Origin: Candidatus Thioglobus autotrophicus
GTDB taxonomy: Bacteria > Pseudomonadota > Gammaproteobacteria > PS1 > Pseudothioglobaceae
NCBI RefSeq assembly: GCF_001293165.1
Contig: NZ_CP010552.1
Span: 992,001 to 1,056,000 of the forward strand
DNA length: 64,000 nucleotides
Reading direction: 5' to 3'
Shown: positions 38,206-47,238 of the stretch, piece by piece
Numbering within the stretch: the first letter of the stretch is position 1
How the letters are laid out: every line of letters begins with the position of its first letter
Translations under genes and position numbers: made by a program
Notes under the pieces: generated by a model
Told to the model about the DNA's origin: nothing
Databases searched by the model: none
The model's input: only the letters and a program-made list of their open reading frames with translations

Positions 38206-38850
38206 ATGTCTATGATTGCTGAAAATTTAAAAAATGTTCAAAACCGTATCAATGCTGTTGATACAAAAAAACAAGTAACCCTTATTGCGGTTAGTAAAAC
38301 CAAACCAGCTTCAGACCTGCAGCAAGCGATTGACGCAGGGCAGCTGCATTTTGGTGAAAATTATCTGCAAGAAGCGCTGGATAAAATTGAAGCTCTAAAA
38401 GGTCAGAATCTTATTTGGCATTTTATCGGCCCGATTCAATCCAACAAAACTAAGCAAATTGCCGAAAATTTTAGCTGGGTACACAGTGTTGATCGCCTTA
38501 AAATCGCCAAACGACTCAATGATCAACGTCCGGAAAATCTAGAAAAACTCAATGTACTCTTGCAAGTTAATATTGACAATGAACCGACTAAATCAGGCGT
38601 ATTAATTGACGAAATTGATGAAATCATTCCCCATTTTGAAAATTTCCAAAATATTTCTCTTAGAGGGTTTATGTGCATACCCAACCCTGATAATTCACAG
38701 CAAAGTTTTGCTAAAATGGCCAAAATACTGCAAAAAAACCCCGATTTAGACGTTTTAAGCATGGGAATGAGTGCTGATCTCGAGTTAGCCATTGAAAATG
38801 GCGCTACTTTTGTACGAATTGGTAGTGATATCTTTGGAAAAAGAGCTTAA
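38206..38850 (+). CDS. yggS: YggS-family PLP homeostasis protein (PLPBP)
   Basis: The protein of about 214 residues has the PLP lysine in LIAVSKTKPASDLQQAI, FGENYLQEALDKI, WHFIGPIQSNKTKQIA and the phosphate-binding SMGMSADLELAIENGATFVRIGSDIFG end. It buffers pyridoxal phosphate. Start choice is between ATG 38206 and ATG 38212; the alignment with relatives (MIAENLKNVQNRI) slightly favours the second, and a TTG at 38176 is less likely. It lies about 60 bp after the PyrK-like gene. Confidence 0.92.
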   Translation: MSMIAENLKNVQNRINAVDTKKQVTLIAVSKTKPASDLQQAIDAGQLHFGENYLQEALDKIEALKGQNLIWHFIGPIQSNKTKQIAENFSWVHSVDRLKIAKRLNDQRPENLEKLNVLLQVNIDNEPTKSGVLIDEIDEIIPHFENFQNISLRGFMCIPNPDNSQQSFAKMAKILQKNPDLDVLSMGMSADLELAIENGATFVRIGSDIFGKRA

Positions 38851-38885
38851 ACTTGCTCATTCGTAAAATTCCCGAAATTTTTGAA

Positions 38886-38891
38886 TATAAT
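38886..38891 (+). promoter_or_regulatory. -10 box abutting the asparaginase-like gene
   Basis: A perfect TATAAT ends 7 nt before the ATG at 38899; no ribosome binding site lies between. This predicts a leaderless message. Confidence 0.45.
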
Positions 38892-38898
38892 AAATACT

Positions 38899-39384
38899 AT
38901 GAAAATTAAAGTTTTAATCACCGGCGGCACGATTGACAAAACCTATAAAGAGTTAGCCGGCGAATTGTCATTCACCGAGACTCATATGGTGGATATGCTA
39001 AATCGTGGGCGCTCAATGGCGGATACCTTGTCTGAGGTGTTGTTTTTAAAAGACTCTCTGGAGATGGTGGATTCGGATCGAGCTTTTATTTTGGATAAAT
39101 GCCAAGCATGTGACGAGCAGCATATTCTCATTACTCACGGCACTGACACCATGGTGGAAACAGCCAGCTATTTGGCTAAATCGCTTAAGGATAAAACCGT
39201 GGTTTTGTTTGGCTCAATGATTCCGTATTCGGTTAATAATTCTGACGCATTGTTTAATTTAGGCATGGCATTAAGTGCTGTGCAACTTAAGCCAAGTGGT
39301 GTGCATATTGCCATGAATGGCAAAGTATTTGATTTTGACAAAGTCCAGAAAGACAAAAGCCTAGGAATCTTTATAGACGCCTAG
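38899..39384 (+). CDS. Short asparaginase-domain protein
   Basis: The 161-residue protein matches only the N-terminal domain of bacterial asparaginases: the first catalytic Thr in LITGGTIDKTY and the second in ITHGTDTMVETASYL, with SMIPYSVNNSDALFNLG. Full asparaginases have about 330 residues with a second domain contributing to the active site; this short form appears in many proteobacteria and its substrate is unsettled. The gene's last codons form one strand of a terminator hairpin, with the TAG stop inside the stem. A frame opens slightly upstream (38881) but the ATG at 38899 fits the family. Confidence 0.83.
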   Translation: MKIKVLITGGTIDKTYKELAGELSFTETHMVDMLNRGRSMADTLSEVLFLKDSLEMVDSDRAFILDKCQACDEQHILITHGTDTMVETASYLAKSLKDKTVVLFGSMIPYSVNNSDALFNLGMALSAVQLKPSGVHIAMNGKVFDFDKVQKDKSLGIFIDA

Positions 39385-39393
39385 GCTTTTTGT
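39355..39393 (+). terminator. Terminator overlapping the end of the asparaginase-like gene
   Basis: Arms AAAAGCCTAGG (39355-39365) and CCTAGGCTTTT (39380-39390) enclose a 14 nt loop. The 5' arm lies in coding sequence and the 3' arm contains the stop codon. The A/T flanks make it usable by the convergent cytochrome gene as well. Confidence 0.85.
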
Positions 39394-39413
39394 TGATTAA
39401 ATAAAAGTGCTTT

Positions 39414-39851
39414 TTATTTAATCATGTGTTCAATGGCTGCTTTTAGCTCATCATCAGAACAATCCATACAAGTACCTTTTGGTGGCATAGCGCCTGTACC
39501 CGTAATAGCCACTTTAACTAAATCGGCAATGCCGCGTTTAACTCTTGGCGCCCAATCAGCTTTATTGCCAAATTTAGGTGCACTTAAAACACCAACTGCG
39601 TGACATGATGCACAAACTGAAGTATAGACTTCTTCACCGCTTCGAGCTTTTGCAGCAGTTTTAACCGGTGCTTTAATAGCGTTAACGTCAATATCACCCT
39701 CTAGGTAAACTTGGCCGAGTGGCTTGATACGCTCCGCAACAGTTAAGTTGTCGTTATAGCCAACGTGAACAAGATTGCTAAAGAATGTTTTTGTGCCAAA
39801 AATAATGGCAAAAATAACGATGATAGCTGCAACTGAGTTTTTAAAGTACAT
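39414..39851 (-). CDS. Membrane-anchored cytochrome c5-type protein
   Basis: The 145-residue protein has an N-terminal hydrophobic helix (about residues 7-24) that may remain as a membrane anchor, a linker, and a cytochrome c5 domain with CASCH (Cys80, Cys83, His84), Met122 in GAMPPKG as axial ligand, and the extra disulfide CMDC (Cys128, Cys131) typical of c5. It probably carries electrons at the periplasmic face of the inner membrane. It is a single gene, convergent with the asparaginase-like gene and divergent from yhdP. Confidence 0.92.
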   Translation of the reverse strand: MYFKNSVAAIIVIFAIIFGTKTFFSNLVHVGYNDNLTVAERIKPLGQVYLEGDIDVNAIKAPVKTAAKARSGEEVYTSVCASCHAVGVLSAPKFGNKADWAPRVKRGIADLVKVAITGTGAMPPKGTCMDCSDDELKAAIEHMIK

Positions 39852-39905
39852 GGTGATTTCCTTGTTTAGTAAGTTATAATTCTCAAAGAGCAGAATTATA
39901 TCAGA

Positions 39906-42392
39906 ATGATTAAGAGAACACTATCAAATGGCGTTAAAGTATTAAAAGTGAGCACTTGGATAAGTGCCGTTTTTTCTGTTTTACTGATCTTAGTCGTTGG
40001 CTTTTTTGTGGTTTTTCCAAACTTTATAAAAGCGCCAATTGAGTCTGAATTGAGCGAAATAACTGGGCTTGAGGTAGTGGTGTCATCGGTAAATTTTGAG
40101 CTTGATTCAGGCGGAATCACCCTTAATGTTGATGAGTTAACATTCAAACGCCCAACTTCTGAACAAATGCTAGCCCAAATTCAAGGGCTGCATTGGCGCA
40201 TTCAATTAGCCAACTTTTTTGAAGATGTGTATCGACCAAATCGAGTAGGCATTGATACGCTAATATTAAATACTAGTCAGCAAGCCGATAGTGCTGATTT
40301 TTCACTGGAAGGCTTGAAGCGTTCATTGTCATTAGAAACGCTTGAAATTGTTAGCTTTTTTGAGTCGCTAACCATTGCAAAAACACGCATTGAGGGTGAA
40401 CAAACATTTGAAATTGCCTCTTTAGATATTGGTCGTAATGAGCAGCAGTTACTCTTGCGTATTACTGATCAAGAAATTAATCAACAGCTATTTGATCTTA
40501 CACTGGCATTGTCTGTGGAGCAGTTGGATCGTGATGGTTTTTTAACCCTGCCTATGGTGATGAAAAATGAGGAGTTTTCCTTACTTTCAAATCTTAAAAT
40601 CTATCATCAGAATGCGCAGGATTATCTTGAATTTTCAGGATTTATTGACCAAGTTCAAGCTGCAGATCTTGATAAATATTTGCCAGCAGCTTTGATTGGA
40701 GAGTCGACCAATCAGTGGATGGCGCGTGGGTTTAAATCTGGCATGTTGCAAGATGTTAAGCTTCATGCGCTTAAAAATATCTCGCAAAATTTGCCCGTAG
40801 AGGCTAATCTATCAGCACATTTAACTGATTCAGAGTTGATTTTTAATGCCGATTGGCAAGCGCTTAAGCATTTGAACGCTGATATTAATACTGACGGCAA
40901 GGCGATTAATGTCTTGGTGAATAGTACAACGTTATACGATTTGCCACTAACTAATATCGCGCTGGCCATGGAAGATATGAGTCAAGCCAATTTGGATGTA
41001 TCGATAGTTGGCAATATTCAGACTGATAGCAAGGACTTGACTGATTTTTTAGCGCAAGCGCCATTAGGCAATACGGTACATAACGTGATTGAGCAATTTA
41101 GCTTGACGGGCGGGCTAACTGGCGAGCTTGATTTGATTATTCCACTGGATAATCGAACGTCAACTCTAGATATTGATTTAAGCATTAAAGATAATCAGTT
41201 GACAACTTTAGAAGGCGCTGTGGTGATTGAAAACTACAACTCAGATATTGCTTTTCACGATGACCAAATCAGTAGCAATGGCATGGGCACAATTCGCGGC
41301 ATACCTTTTGATATTCGGATTAATCCTCATAATAGGCAAGACGACAAAGATGCGTCCTTTGCGGTAGAGCTGGTGAATAATGAGAATGATTTCGAGTTGT
41401 ATATTACCCAGCGCCTAGATCAATCTTGGCGCGCGCGCGTGGAGTCTGACACGCTGAAAACCAATATAGAAATTGGCCTAACGAATGACTTGCCAAGTGT
41501 GCGAATTTTGGGTCTGCAGGCTACCACTTTTGACAGTCTAAAAGGTGATTGGCATATTGAGCCTAAAGATTTACCTAGTATGTATCTTAGTGCTCATGGT
41601 GTGTTTATTGATGAGCAAATTGTGCCAAATTTTAGTGCGAAGCTAGAGTCAAATAATAATGTCCTCGAGATTAGCGACTTGGCACTTGAGGGTGTTGGCG
41701 TTGGCCAACAAGATTTGCGTTTTAATGGTGCTTGGGTGGCGGGTAAAACAGCGCTTATTGCCAAAGCAAAAGGCGATGCTTTGAGCGAATTTTTAGAAAA
41801 AATGAATATTGATGAAAAGGTCAATGGCGGTCAGTTTGATTTTGACATACGCCTATTTTGTGATTGTGCACCGTGGAATATGAATCTAAAGCAAATTAGC
41901 GGTATTGCTAATATGAATATTCGCCATGGCGTGTTTACTAATCAAGATCCTAATATTGGTCGAATTTTATCGTTGCTGAATATTAGGTCTGCTGCTAGAC
42001 GTTTAAAGCTGGATGTAAAAGATTTAACTGACAAGGGTTTTGCTTATGACAATATCGATGCGCAAATAACCCTGCAAGCCGCAATTGCTAAAATTGACAA
42101 TTTTAAATTAAGTGCCAGCGCTAGTGATATCACCCTGTCTGGACAGAGTGACATTGTTGAGCAGTTGTATGATGTTGAGGCGAAAGTGATCCCGGCGTTT
42201 GGCGACGCCGTACCTGCGGCGACGTATTTAGCAGGTGGTGGTTTGATTGGACTAGGGGTTTGGCTGGTAGATGAAAGCTTATTTGAGGGCAAGTTAATTA
42301 ACAAGATTGTGGATAAGGTAGTTGAATTTAAATATAAAATTACCGGTCCATGGAGCGAACCCACTATTGAAAATATATCAAGTATTTTATGA
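39906..42392 (+). CDS. yhdP: YhdP/AsmA-like family protein
   Basis: The 828-residue protein has an N-terminal transmembrane helix (about residues 18-40) and a long beta-rich periplasmic part ending in the AsmA-like C-terminal domain, including GRILSLLNIRSAARRLKLD and VIPAFGDAVPAATYLAGG. YhdP in Escherichia coli (1266 residues) bridges the envelope and moves phospholipid to the outer membrane; this one is a third shorter. The order yhdP-tldD with a four-base overlap is conserved with Escherichia coli, supporting orthology. Confidence 0.85.
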   Translation: MIKRTLSNGVKVLKVSTWISAVFSVLLILVVGFFVVFPNFIKAPIESELSEITGLEVVVSSVNFELDSGGITLNVDELTFKRPTSEQMLAQIQGLHWRIQLANFFEDVYRPNRVGIDTLILNTSQQADSADFSLEGLKRSLSLETLEIVSFFESLTIAKTRIEGEQTFEIASLDIGRNEQQLLLRITDQEINQQLFDLTLALSVEQLDRDGFLTLPMVMKNEEFSLLSNLKIYHQNAQDYLEFSGFIDQVQAADLDKYLPAALIGESTNQWMARGFKSGMLQDVKLHALKNISQNLPVEANLSAHLTDSELIFNADWQALKHLNADINTDGKAINVLVNSTTLYDLPLTNIALAMEDMSQANLDVSIVGNIQTDSKDLTDFLAQAPLGNTVHNVIEQFSLTGGLTGELDLIIPLDNRTSTLDIDLSIKDNQLTTLEGAVVIENYNSDIAFHDDQISSNGMGTIRGIPFDIRINPHNRQDDKDASFAVELVNNENDFELYITQRLDQSWRARVESDTLKTNIEIGLTNDLPSVRILGLQATTFDSLKGDWHIEPKDLPSMYLSAHGVFIDEQIVPNFSAKLESNNNVLEISDLALEGVGVGQQDLRFNGAWVAGKTALIAKAKGDALSEFLEKMNIDEKVNGGQFDFDIRLFCDCAPWNMNLKQISGIANMNIRHGVFTNQDPNIGRILSLLNIRSAARRLKLDVKDLTDKGFAYDNIDAQITLQAAIAKIDNFKLSASASDITLSGQSDIVEQLYDVEAKVIPAFGDAVPAATYLAGGGLIGLGVWLVDESLFEGKLINKIVDKVVEFKYKITGPWSEPTIENISSIL

Positions 42393-43813
42393 TCGAACAA
42401 TTACTAGATGATCACCATCTAAATCAAGAAAAAATTTATTCACTATTATCGTCATTGTCAGACAAAACACCTGATTATGCAGATTTGTATTTCCAGTATT
42501 CGGTGGCTGAATCGTGGTTTTTGGAAGAAAGTATTGTTAAATCAGGCACTTATAATATCAGCCATGGTGTGGGTGCACGCTCGGTGAATGGCGAGCAAAC
42601 AGGTTTTGCTTATTCAGATGATTTGAATATAGGGGCGATTGAAAAAGCTATTGATTTTGCCAAAGGTATTAGTGATAGTCATTCACCCGTGCAAATGCAA
42701 GCCTTTCAATCAGTACCTGAAATTGCTAAATATAGCGGTCTTAATCCACTAGGTAGTTTGAACTCTCAAGAAAAAGTTGATTTTTTAAATCGTATTGATG
42801 CGCTAGCTAGAAAAGAGCCAAAAGTAAAGCAAGTTAGCGCTTCTATTTCTGGGGCTTATTCTGAGGTACTGATTGCCTCAAGTGATGGTGTGTATCAGAA
42901 AGATTATCGCCCTATGGTTCGAGTCAGTGTCAGTGTTATTGTTGAGCATGATGGGCGCATTGAATCTGCCTCAAGTGGCGGCGGCGGTCGCTATGATTAT
43001 CGTTATTTTATTGATCATAATTTAGATGAGATTTATGTGGCTGAAGCTATTAGACAAGCGTTAGTAGCTCTAGAGTCTAAGGGCGCACCAGCTGGTAAAT
43101 TGCCTGTTATTTTAGGCCCTGGATGGCCAGGTGTTTTGTTGCACGAAGCAATTGGACATGGCCTGGAAGGCGATTTTAATCGCAAAGGCTCTTCAGTGTT
43201 TACAGATAGAATTGGCGAGCAAGTGGCCAGTTCAAAATGTAGTATTGTTGATAATGGCACATTGGCCAATCGACGCGGTAGTCTCACTATTGATGATGAG
43301 GGTACGCCTACTCAAAACACCACACTGATTGAAAATGGCATTCTTAAAGGTTATTTGTTTGACAAAATGAATGCCAAGCTTATGGGGGTTGAGTCAACCG
43401 GCAATGGTAGGCGCGAATCTTATGCGCATATGCCAATGCCAAGAATGACTAACACTTATATGCTTAATGGAGCTGACAATCTTGATGATATGATCGCCTC
43501 GGTTGATGAGGGTATTTATGCGCTGAATTTTGATGGCGGTCAGGTCGATATCACCTCAGGTAAATTTGTCTTTAGTGCTAATGAAGCGTACTTAATTAAA
43601 AATGGCAAAATCTCTCACCCCATTAAAGGGGCGACATTAATTGGCTCTGGCGATGAGGTGTTAAAGAAAATCTCGATGGTGGCAAATGACTTAAAGTTAG
43701 ATGGCGGTATTGGTATTTGTGGCAAAGATGGACAATCAGTGCCAGTGGGCGTGGGTCAGCCTAGCCTTAAAATTGACGAGCTAACCGTTGGTGGGACGCA
43801 GTTAAATCCATAG
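42389..43813 (+). CDS. tldD: Metalloprotease TldD
   Basis: The 474-residue protein has the zinc motif HEAIGHGLEGDFNRKGSSVF and the later cysteine-containing KIGGTEGICGKDG-like region (here GGIGICGKDGQSVPVG). TldD forms a heterodimer with TldE/PmbA and trims peptides such as modified microcin precursors. tldE is not in the window. The start overlaps the yhdP stop by four bases. Confidence 0.95.
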   Translation: MIEQLLDDHHLNQEKIYSLLSSLSDKTPDYADLYFQYSVAESWFLEESIVKSGTYNISHGVGARSVNGEQTGFAYSDDLNIGAIEKAIDFAKGISDSHSPVQMQAFQSVPEIAKYSGLNPLGSLNSQEKVDFLNRIDALARKEPKVKQVSASISGAYSEVLIASSDGVYQKDYRPMVRVSVSVIVEHDGRIESASSGGGGRYDYRYFIDHNLDEIYVAEAIRQALVALESKGAPAGKLPVILGPGWPGVLLHEAIGHGLEGDFNRKGSSVFTDRIGEQVASSKCSIVDNGTLANRRGSLTIDDEGTPTQNTTLIENGILKGYLFDKMNAKLMGVESTGNGRRESYAHMPMPRMTNTYMLNGADNLDDMIASVDEGIYALNFDGGQVDITSGKFVFSANEAYLIKNGKISHPIKGATLIGSGDEVLKKISMVANDLKLDGGIGICGKDGQSVPVGVGQPSLKIDELTVGGTQLNP

Positions 43814-43839
43814 AATTTACCCTTGAATGTATTTGTCGT

Positions 43840-43873
43840 TATCTATAGATAGCACGGCCAAATTAGATATAAT
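43840..43873 (+). promoter_or_regulatory. nuo operon promoter region with a 12 bp palindrome
   Basis: A consensus TATAAT at 43868-43873 lies 33 bp before the nuoA GTG. A perfect palindrome TATCTATAGATA (43840-43851) occupies the place where a -35 would be and may be an activator site or chance AT-rich symmetry. Confidence 0.35.
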
Positions 43874-43906
43874 GTTTAGATTGAAATTTTAACGTTGGAG
43901 CGTTGG

Positions 43907-44263
43907 GTGTTAGAGAACTATCTACCTATTGTTGTATTTATCATGCTGGGGCTTGGATTTGGCGCCGGACCAATGCTAATTGGTTATTTGCTCGGTCCAA
44001 GTAAGCCTAGCGAGGAAAAAAACTCCCAATTTGAGTGCGGATTCCCTGCTTTCGGTGATTCACGCATGTATTTCAATGTACGTTATTATTTAGTCGCTAT
44101 TTTATTTATTTTATTTGATCTAGAAGTGGCCTTTGTTTTTCCATGGGCAGTGGTTCAATCTCAGCTTGGCTGGTTTGGTTTTATTGCGATTAGTATCTTT
44201 TTATTCATATTGGTGGTTGGCTTTATTTTCGAATGGAAGAACGGGGCTTTGGAGTGGGAATAA
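43907..44263 (+). CDS. nuoA: NADH-quinone oxidoreductase subunit A
   Basis: The 118-residue membrane subunit starts [20 protein letters not shown] and has the conserved [34 protein letters not shown] core. Three transmembrane helices are evident. I choose GTG 43907 because a TTGGAG ribosome binding site (43895-43900) lies 6 nt upstream; an in-frame TTG at 43895 would put that site inside the gene. First gene of the 14-gene nuo operon. Confidence 0.95.
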   Translation: MLENYLPIVVFIMLGLGFGAGPMLIGYLLGPSKPSEEKNSQFECGFPAFGDSRMYFNVRYYLVAILFILFDLEVAFVFPWAVVQSQLGWFGFIAISIFLFILVVGFIFEWKNGALEWE

Positions 44264-44266
44264 GCG

Positions 44267-44746
44267 ATGGCTATTGAAGGACTAATGAAAGAAGGTTTTG
44301 TCACCACCTCACTTGATAGTGTCATCAATTGGGCGCGTACAGGCTCGTTATGGCCAATGACATTTGGCTTGGCTTGTTGTGCGGTAGAAATGATGGAAGC
44401 AGGCTCTTCACGTTATGATTTAGACCGTTTCGGTATCGTATTCAGACCCACACCGCGTCAATCAGATTTAATGATTGTGGCCGGCACACTAACTAACAAA
44501 ATGGCTCCCGCTCTTAGAAAAGTTTATGACCAAATGCCAGAACCTAAGTGGGTAATCTCAATGGGCTCGTGTGCGAATGGTGGTGGTTATTATCACTATT
44601 CTTATGCGGTGGTTCGTGGTTGCGATCGAATTGTGCCAGTTGATATTTATGTGCCAGGTTGTCCGCCAACGGCGGAAGCATTGCTGTACGGTATTATGCA
44701 ATTACAAGACAAAATTCGTCGTACTAACACCATCGCGCGCACATAA
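44267..44746 (+). CDS. nuoB: NADH-quinone oxidoreductase subunit B
   Basis: The 159-residue subunit carries the N2 [4Fe-4S] ligands in [21 protein letters not shown] and [15 protein letters not shown]2 is the last cluster before ubiquinone. It starts 3 bp after nuoA and ends 2 bp before nuoC. Confidence 0.98.
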   Translation: MAIEGLMKEGFVTTSLDSVINWARTGSLWPMTFGLACCAVEMMEAGSSRYDLDRFGIVFRPTPRQSDLMIVAGTLTNKMAPALRKVYDQMPEPKWVISMGSCANGGGYYHYSYAVVRGCDRIVPVDIYVPGCPPTAEALLYGIMQLQDKIRRTNTIART

Positions 44747-44748
44747 TC

Positions 44749-45366
44749 ATGCAAGAACTTAAAGAACAATTAGAAGAGATTTTTGCAGAGGCTGAGCTAG
44801 TTTCGGCATTTGGTGAGTTAACATTAACCGTTGATAGTGCCAATATTATTGATACTTGCTTAAAGCTACGCGACCAACTGGCCTTTGACACTTTGATAGA
44901 TTTGTGTGGTGTTGACTACTTAACTTATGGCCAATCAGAATGGGCAGGTGATGTTAGCAATTCGGGCTTCTCTAGAGGTCGTCATGCACAAGGCGAAAAG
45001 GATAGACATCAACAGCGTTTTGCTGTGGTTTATCATTTGTTATCAGTGAGTAAAAATTACCGAATTCGAGTCAAAGCCTTTGTTGATGAGGCTGAGCCTA
45101 TCATTAAATCAGTCACGGGTATTTGGGCATCAGCTGATTGGTATGAGCGTGAAGCTTTTGATTTAATGGGAATTTTGTTTGAAAATCATACCGACTTACG
45201 TCGAATTTTGACAGATTATGGTTTTGTCGGCCATCCACTACGTAAGGACTTCCCGCTAATTGGAGAAGTAGAAATGCGTTATGACGAAGATTTGGGTCGC
45301 GTGGTGTATGAAAAAGTCAGTATTGAGCCAAACATTAGTGTTCCTAAAGTAATCAGGAAAGGATAG
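44749..45366 (+). CDS. nuoC: NADH-quinone oxidoreductase subunit C
   Basis: The 205-residue peripheral subunit has the 30-kDa signature around [24 protein letters not shown] and [15 protein letters not shown]. It is a separate gene, whereas enterobacteria have a fused nuoCD. This separate arrangement is the one seen in alpha- and betaproteobacteria and many non-enteric gammaproteobacteria. Confidence 0.97.
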   Translation: MQELKEQLEEIFAEAELVSAFGELTLTVDSANIIDTCLKLRDQLAFDTLIDLCGVDYLTYGQSEWAGDVSNSGFSRGRHAQGEKDRHQQRFAVVYHLLSVSKNYRIRVKAFVDEAEPIIKSVTGIWASADWYEREAFDLMGILFENHTDLRRILTDYGFVGHPLRKDFPLIGEVEMRYDEDLGRVVYEKVSIEPNISVPKVIRKG

Positions 45367-45368
45367 AT

Positions 45369-46622
45369 ATGGCTGAAATTCGCAACTACACCCTTAACTT
45401 TGGCCCTCAACATCCAGCAGCGCATGGCGTACTGCGCCTGATTTTAGAGATTGACGGTGAGGTAATTGAGCGTGCTGATCCGCATATTGGTTTGCTTCAT
45501 CGCGGTACTGAAAAATTAGTAGAGTCTAAGCCATACAACCAATCTATTGGCTATATGGACCGCTTAGATTATGTTTCGATGATGTGTAATGAGCATGCCT
45601 ATGTGATGGCGATCGAAACCATGCTTGAGCTAGAAGTGCCAGAACGCGCCCAATATATTCGCGTTATGTTTGATGAGATTACCCGAATTCTAAACCACTT
45701 GATGTGGCTAGGTACGCACGCACTCGATGTGGGCGCGATGAGTATTTTCTTGTATGCTTTTCGTGAGCGTGAAAAACTGATTGATTGTTACGAGGCGGTT
45801 TCAGGCTCGCGTATGCATGCAACCTATTATCGTCCGGGCGGCGTGTATCGAGATCTGCCAGAGCGTATGCCAAAATACCTAAAGACAGAATCGCGTACAG
45901 ACAAAGAATTAAAAGCCATGAACGAAAATCGTCAAGGCTCACTACTAGATTTTATTGAAGATTTTGTTGTAGAGTTTCCTCGTCATATCAAGCAGTATGA
46001 TGATCTCTTGACTGAAAATAGAATTTGGAAGCAGCGCTTGGTCAATATTGGCATTGTGTCAGCCAAGCGAGCTAAACAACTAGGTTTTACTGGTCCAATG
46101 TTACGTGGCTCTGGCGTGGCTTGGGATTTAAGAAAGAATCAGCCATATGCAGTTTATGATCAGCTCGATTTTGATATTCCAGTGGGCGTTACCGGCGATA
46201 GTTATGATCGTTATTTGGTGCGCATGGAAGAGTTACGTCAGTCGAATAAGATTATTGGTCAGTGTGTCTCGTGGCTGAAAGCCAATCCAGGTCCAGTGAT
46301 GAGTGATGATAAGAAAGTCTCACCTCCAAAACGTAGTGACATGAAGGACGATATGGAGTCGCTTATTCATCACTTTAAATTATTTACTGAAGGTTATTCA
46401 TTGCCTGAAGGTGAAGTGTATAAAGCGGTTGAGCATCCTAAAGGGGAGTTTGGTATTTACCTTATTTCTGATGGCGCCAATAAGCCTTATCGCGTTAAGA
46501 TTAGAGCGCCAGGCTTTGCACATTTGGCCTCAATGGATGAGATGACAAAAGGCCATATGCTCTCTGATGTAGTAACTATTATTGGTACACAAGATATTGT
46601 ATTTGGAGAAATTGATCGATGA
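45369..46622 (+). CDS. nuoD: NADH-quinone oxidoreductase subunit D
   Basis: The 417-residue subunit has the 49-kDa family blocks [41 protein letters not shown] and [23 protein letters not shown]-type sequence near the C-terminus. It forms the quinone pocket with NuoB. An unusual 139 bp gap with a large palindrome separates it from nuoE; elsewhere in the operon genes abut or overlap. Confidence 0.98.
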   Translation: MAEIRNYTLNFGPQHPAAHGVLRLILEIDGEVIERADPHIGLLHRGTEKLVESKPYNQSIGYMDRLDYVSMMCNEHAYVMAIETMLELEVPERAQYIRVMFDEITRILNHLMWLGTHALDVGAMSIFLYAFREREKLIDCYEAVSGSRMHATYYRPGGVYRDLPERMPKYLKTESRTDKELKAMNENRQGSLLDFIEDFVVEFPRHIKQYDDLLTENRIWKQRLVNIGIVSAKRAKQLGFTGPMLRGSGVAWDLRKNQPYAVYDQLDFDIPVGVTGDSYDRYLVRMEELRQSNKIIGQCVSWLKANPGPVMSDDKKVSPPKRSDMKDDMESLIHHFKLFTEGYSLPEGEVYKAVEHPKGEFGIYLISDGANKPYRVKIRAPGFAHLASMDEMTKGHMLSDVVTIIGTQDIVFGEIDR

Positions 46623-46623
46623 G

Positions 46624-46745
46624 AAACTTCGTCTTTTTTTACTTTTCTGCGTTACGCTTAAAAAATACGCAGTCATATAGCCATATCTATACTTCTTTGT
46701 ATTTTTTCTCGCAAGCCTTGAAAAATAAAAAAATACTCGCTTCTA
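46624..46745. repeat. Large imperfect palindrome (REP/BIME-like) between nuoD and nuoE
   Basis: The spacer is an imperfect dyad centred at 46683.5. Matching segments stay in exact register: TATAG 46676-46680 with CTATA 46687-46691; A6TAC 46660-46668 with GTAT6 46699-46707; TTTTC 46643-46647 with GAAAA 46720-46724; T7 46634-46640 with A7 46727-46733. Each half can also fold as its own hairpin, for example CTGCGT 46647-46652 with ACGCAG 46667-46672. This twin-hairpin layout resembles REP/BIME or MITE-type elements. No second copy was noticed in the window. Confidence 0.65.
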
Positions 46746-46761
46746 ATATTGAGACTTTGGC

Positions 46762-47238
46762 ATGATGATTTCAGATAGTGCAAAAAAACAAATTAATAGT
46801 TGGATTGAAAAATATCCAGAAGGGCGTCAAAGTTCTGCCGTGATGGAGGCTTTGAGAGTGGTTCAAGCAGAGAATAATAATCAGCTAAGTCATGAGGCTA
46901 TTCAAGCAGTGGCTGACTATTTGCAGATGCCAGGGATTGCTGCTGCGGAAGTAGCTACCTTTTATGAAAATTACAATCATAAGCCTATGGGCAAGCACAT
47001 TATTCGTTTTTGCCATAATATTTCGTGCATGCTAAATGGTGCTGATGAATTGATTGCTCATCTTGAAACCAAGCTTGGCGTTAAAACCGGCGAAGTGAGC
47101 GAAGATGGTCTAATTAGCGTGAAAAAAGTAGAGTGTTTAGGTGCCTGTGTAGGTGCGCCAATGTTTCAGATTGGCGATCAATACTATGAAAATTTAACCA
47201 CTGATAAAATTGATGATATTGTGGACAACTTAAAATGA
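46762..47238 (+). CDS. nuoE: NADH-quinone oxidoreductase subunit E
   Basis: The 158-residue subunit has the thioredoxin-like N1a [2Fe-2S] ligands in CHNISCML and [10 protein letters not shown]. It starts ATGATG; either ATG is possible. No good ribosome binding site precedes it, and it is the only nuo gene separated from its upstream neighbour by a long spacer. The stop overlaps nuoF by four bases. Confidence 0.96.
   Translation: MMISDSAKKQINSWIEKYPEGRQSSAVMEALRVVQAENNNQLSHEAIQAVADYLQMPGIAAAEVATFYENYNHKPMGKHIIRFCHNISCMLNGADELIAHLETKLGVKTGEVSEDGLISVKKVECLGACVGAPMFQIGDQYYENLTTDKIDDIVDNLK

Noticed and set aside
43840-43851. Palindrome TATCTATAGATA as a known operator
   Set aside because: It is a 12 bp AT-rich palindrome in an AT-rich genome and matches no factor site I can name with confidence.
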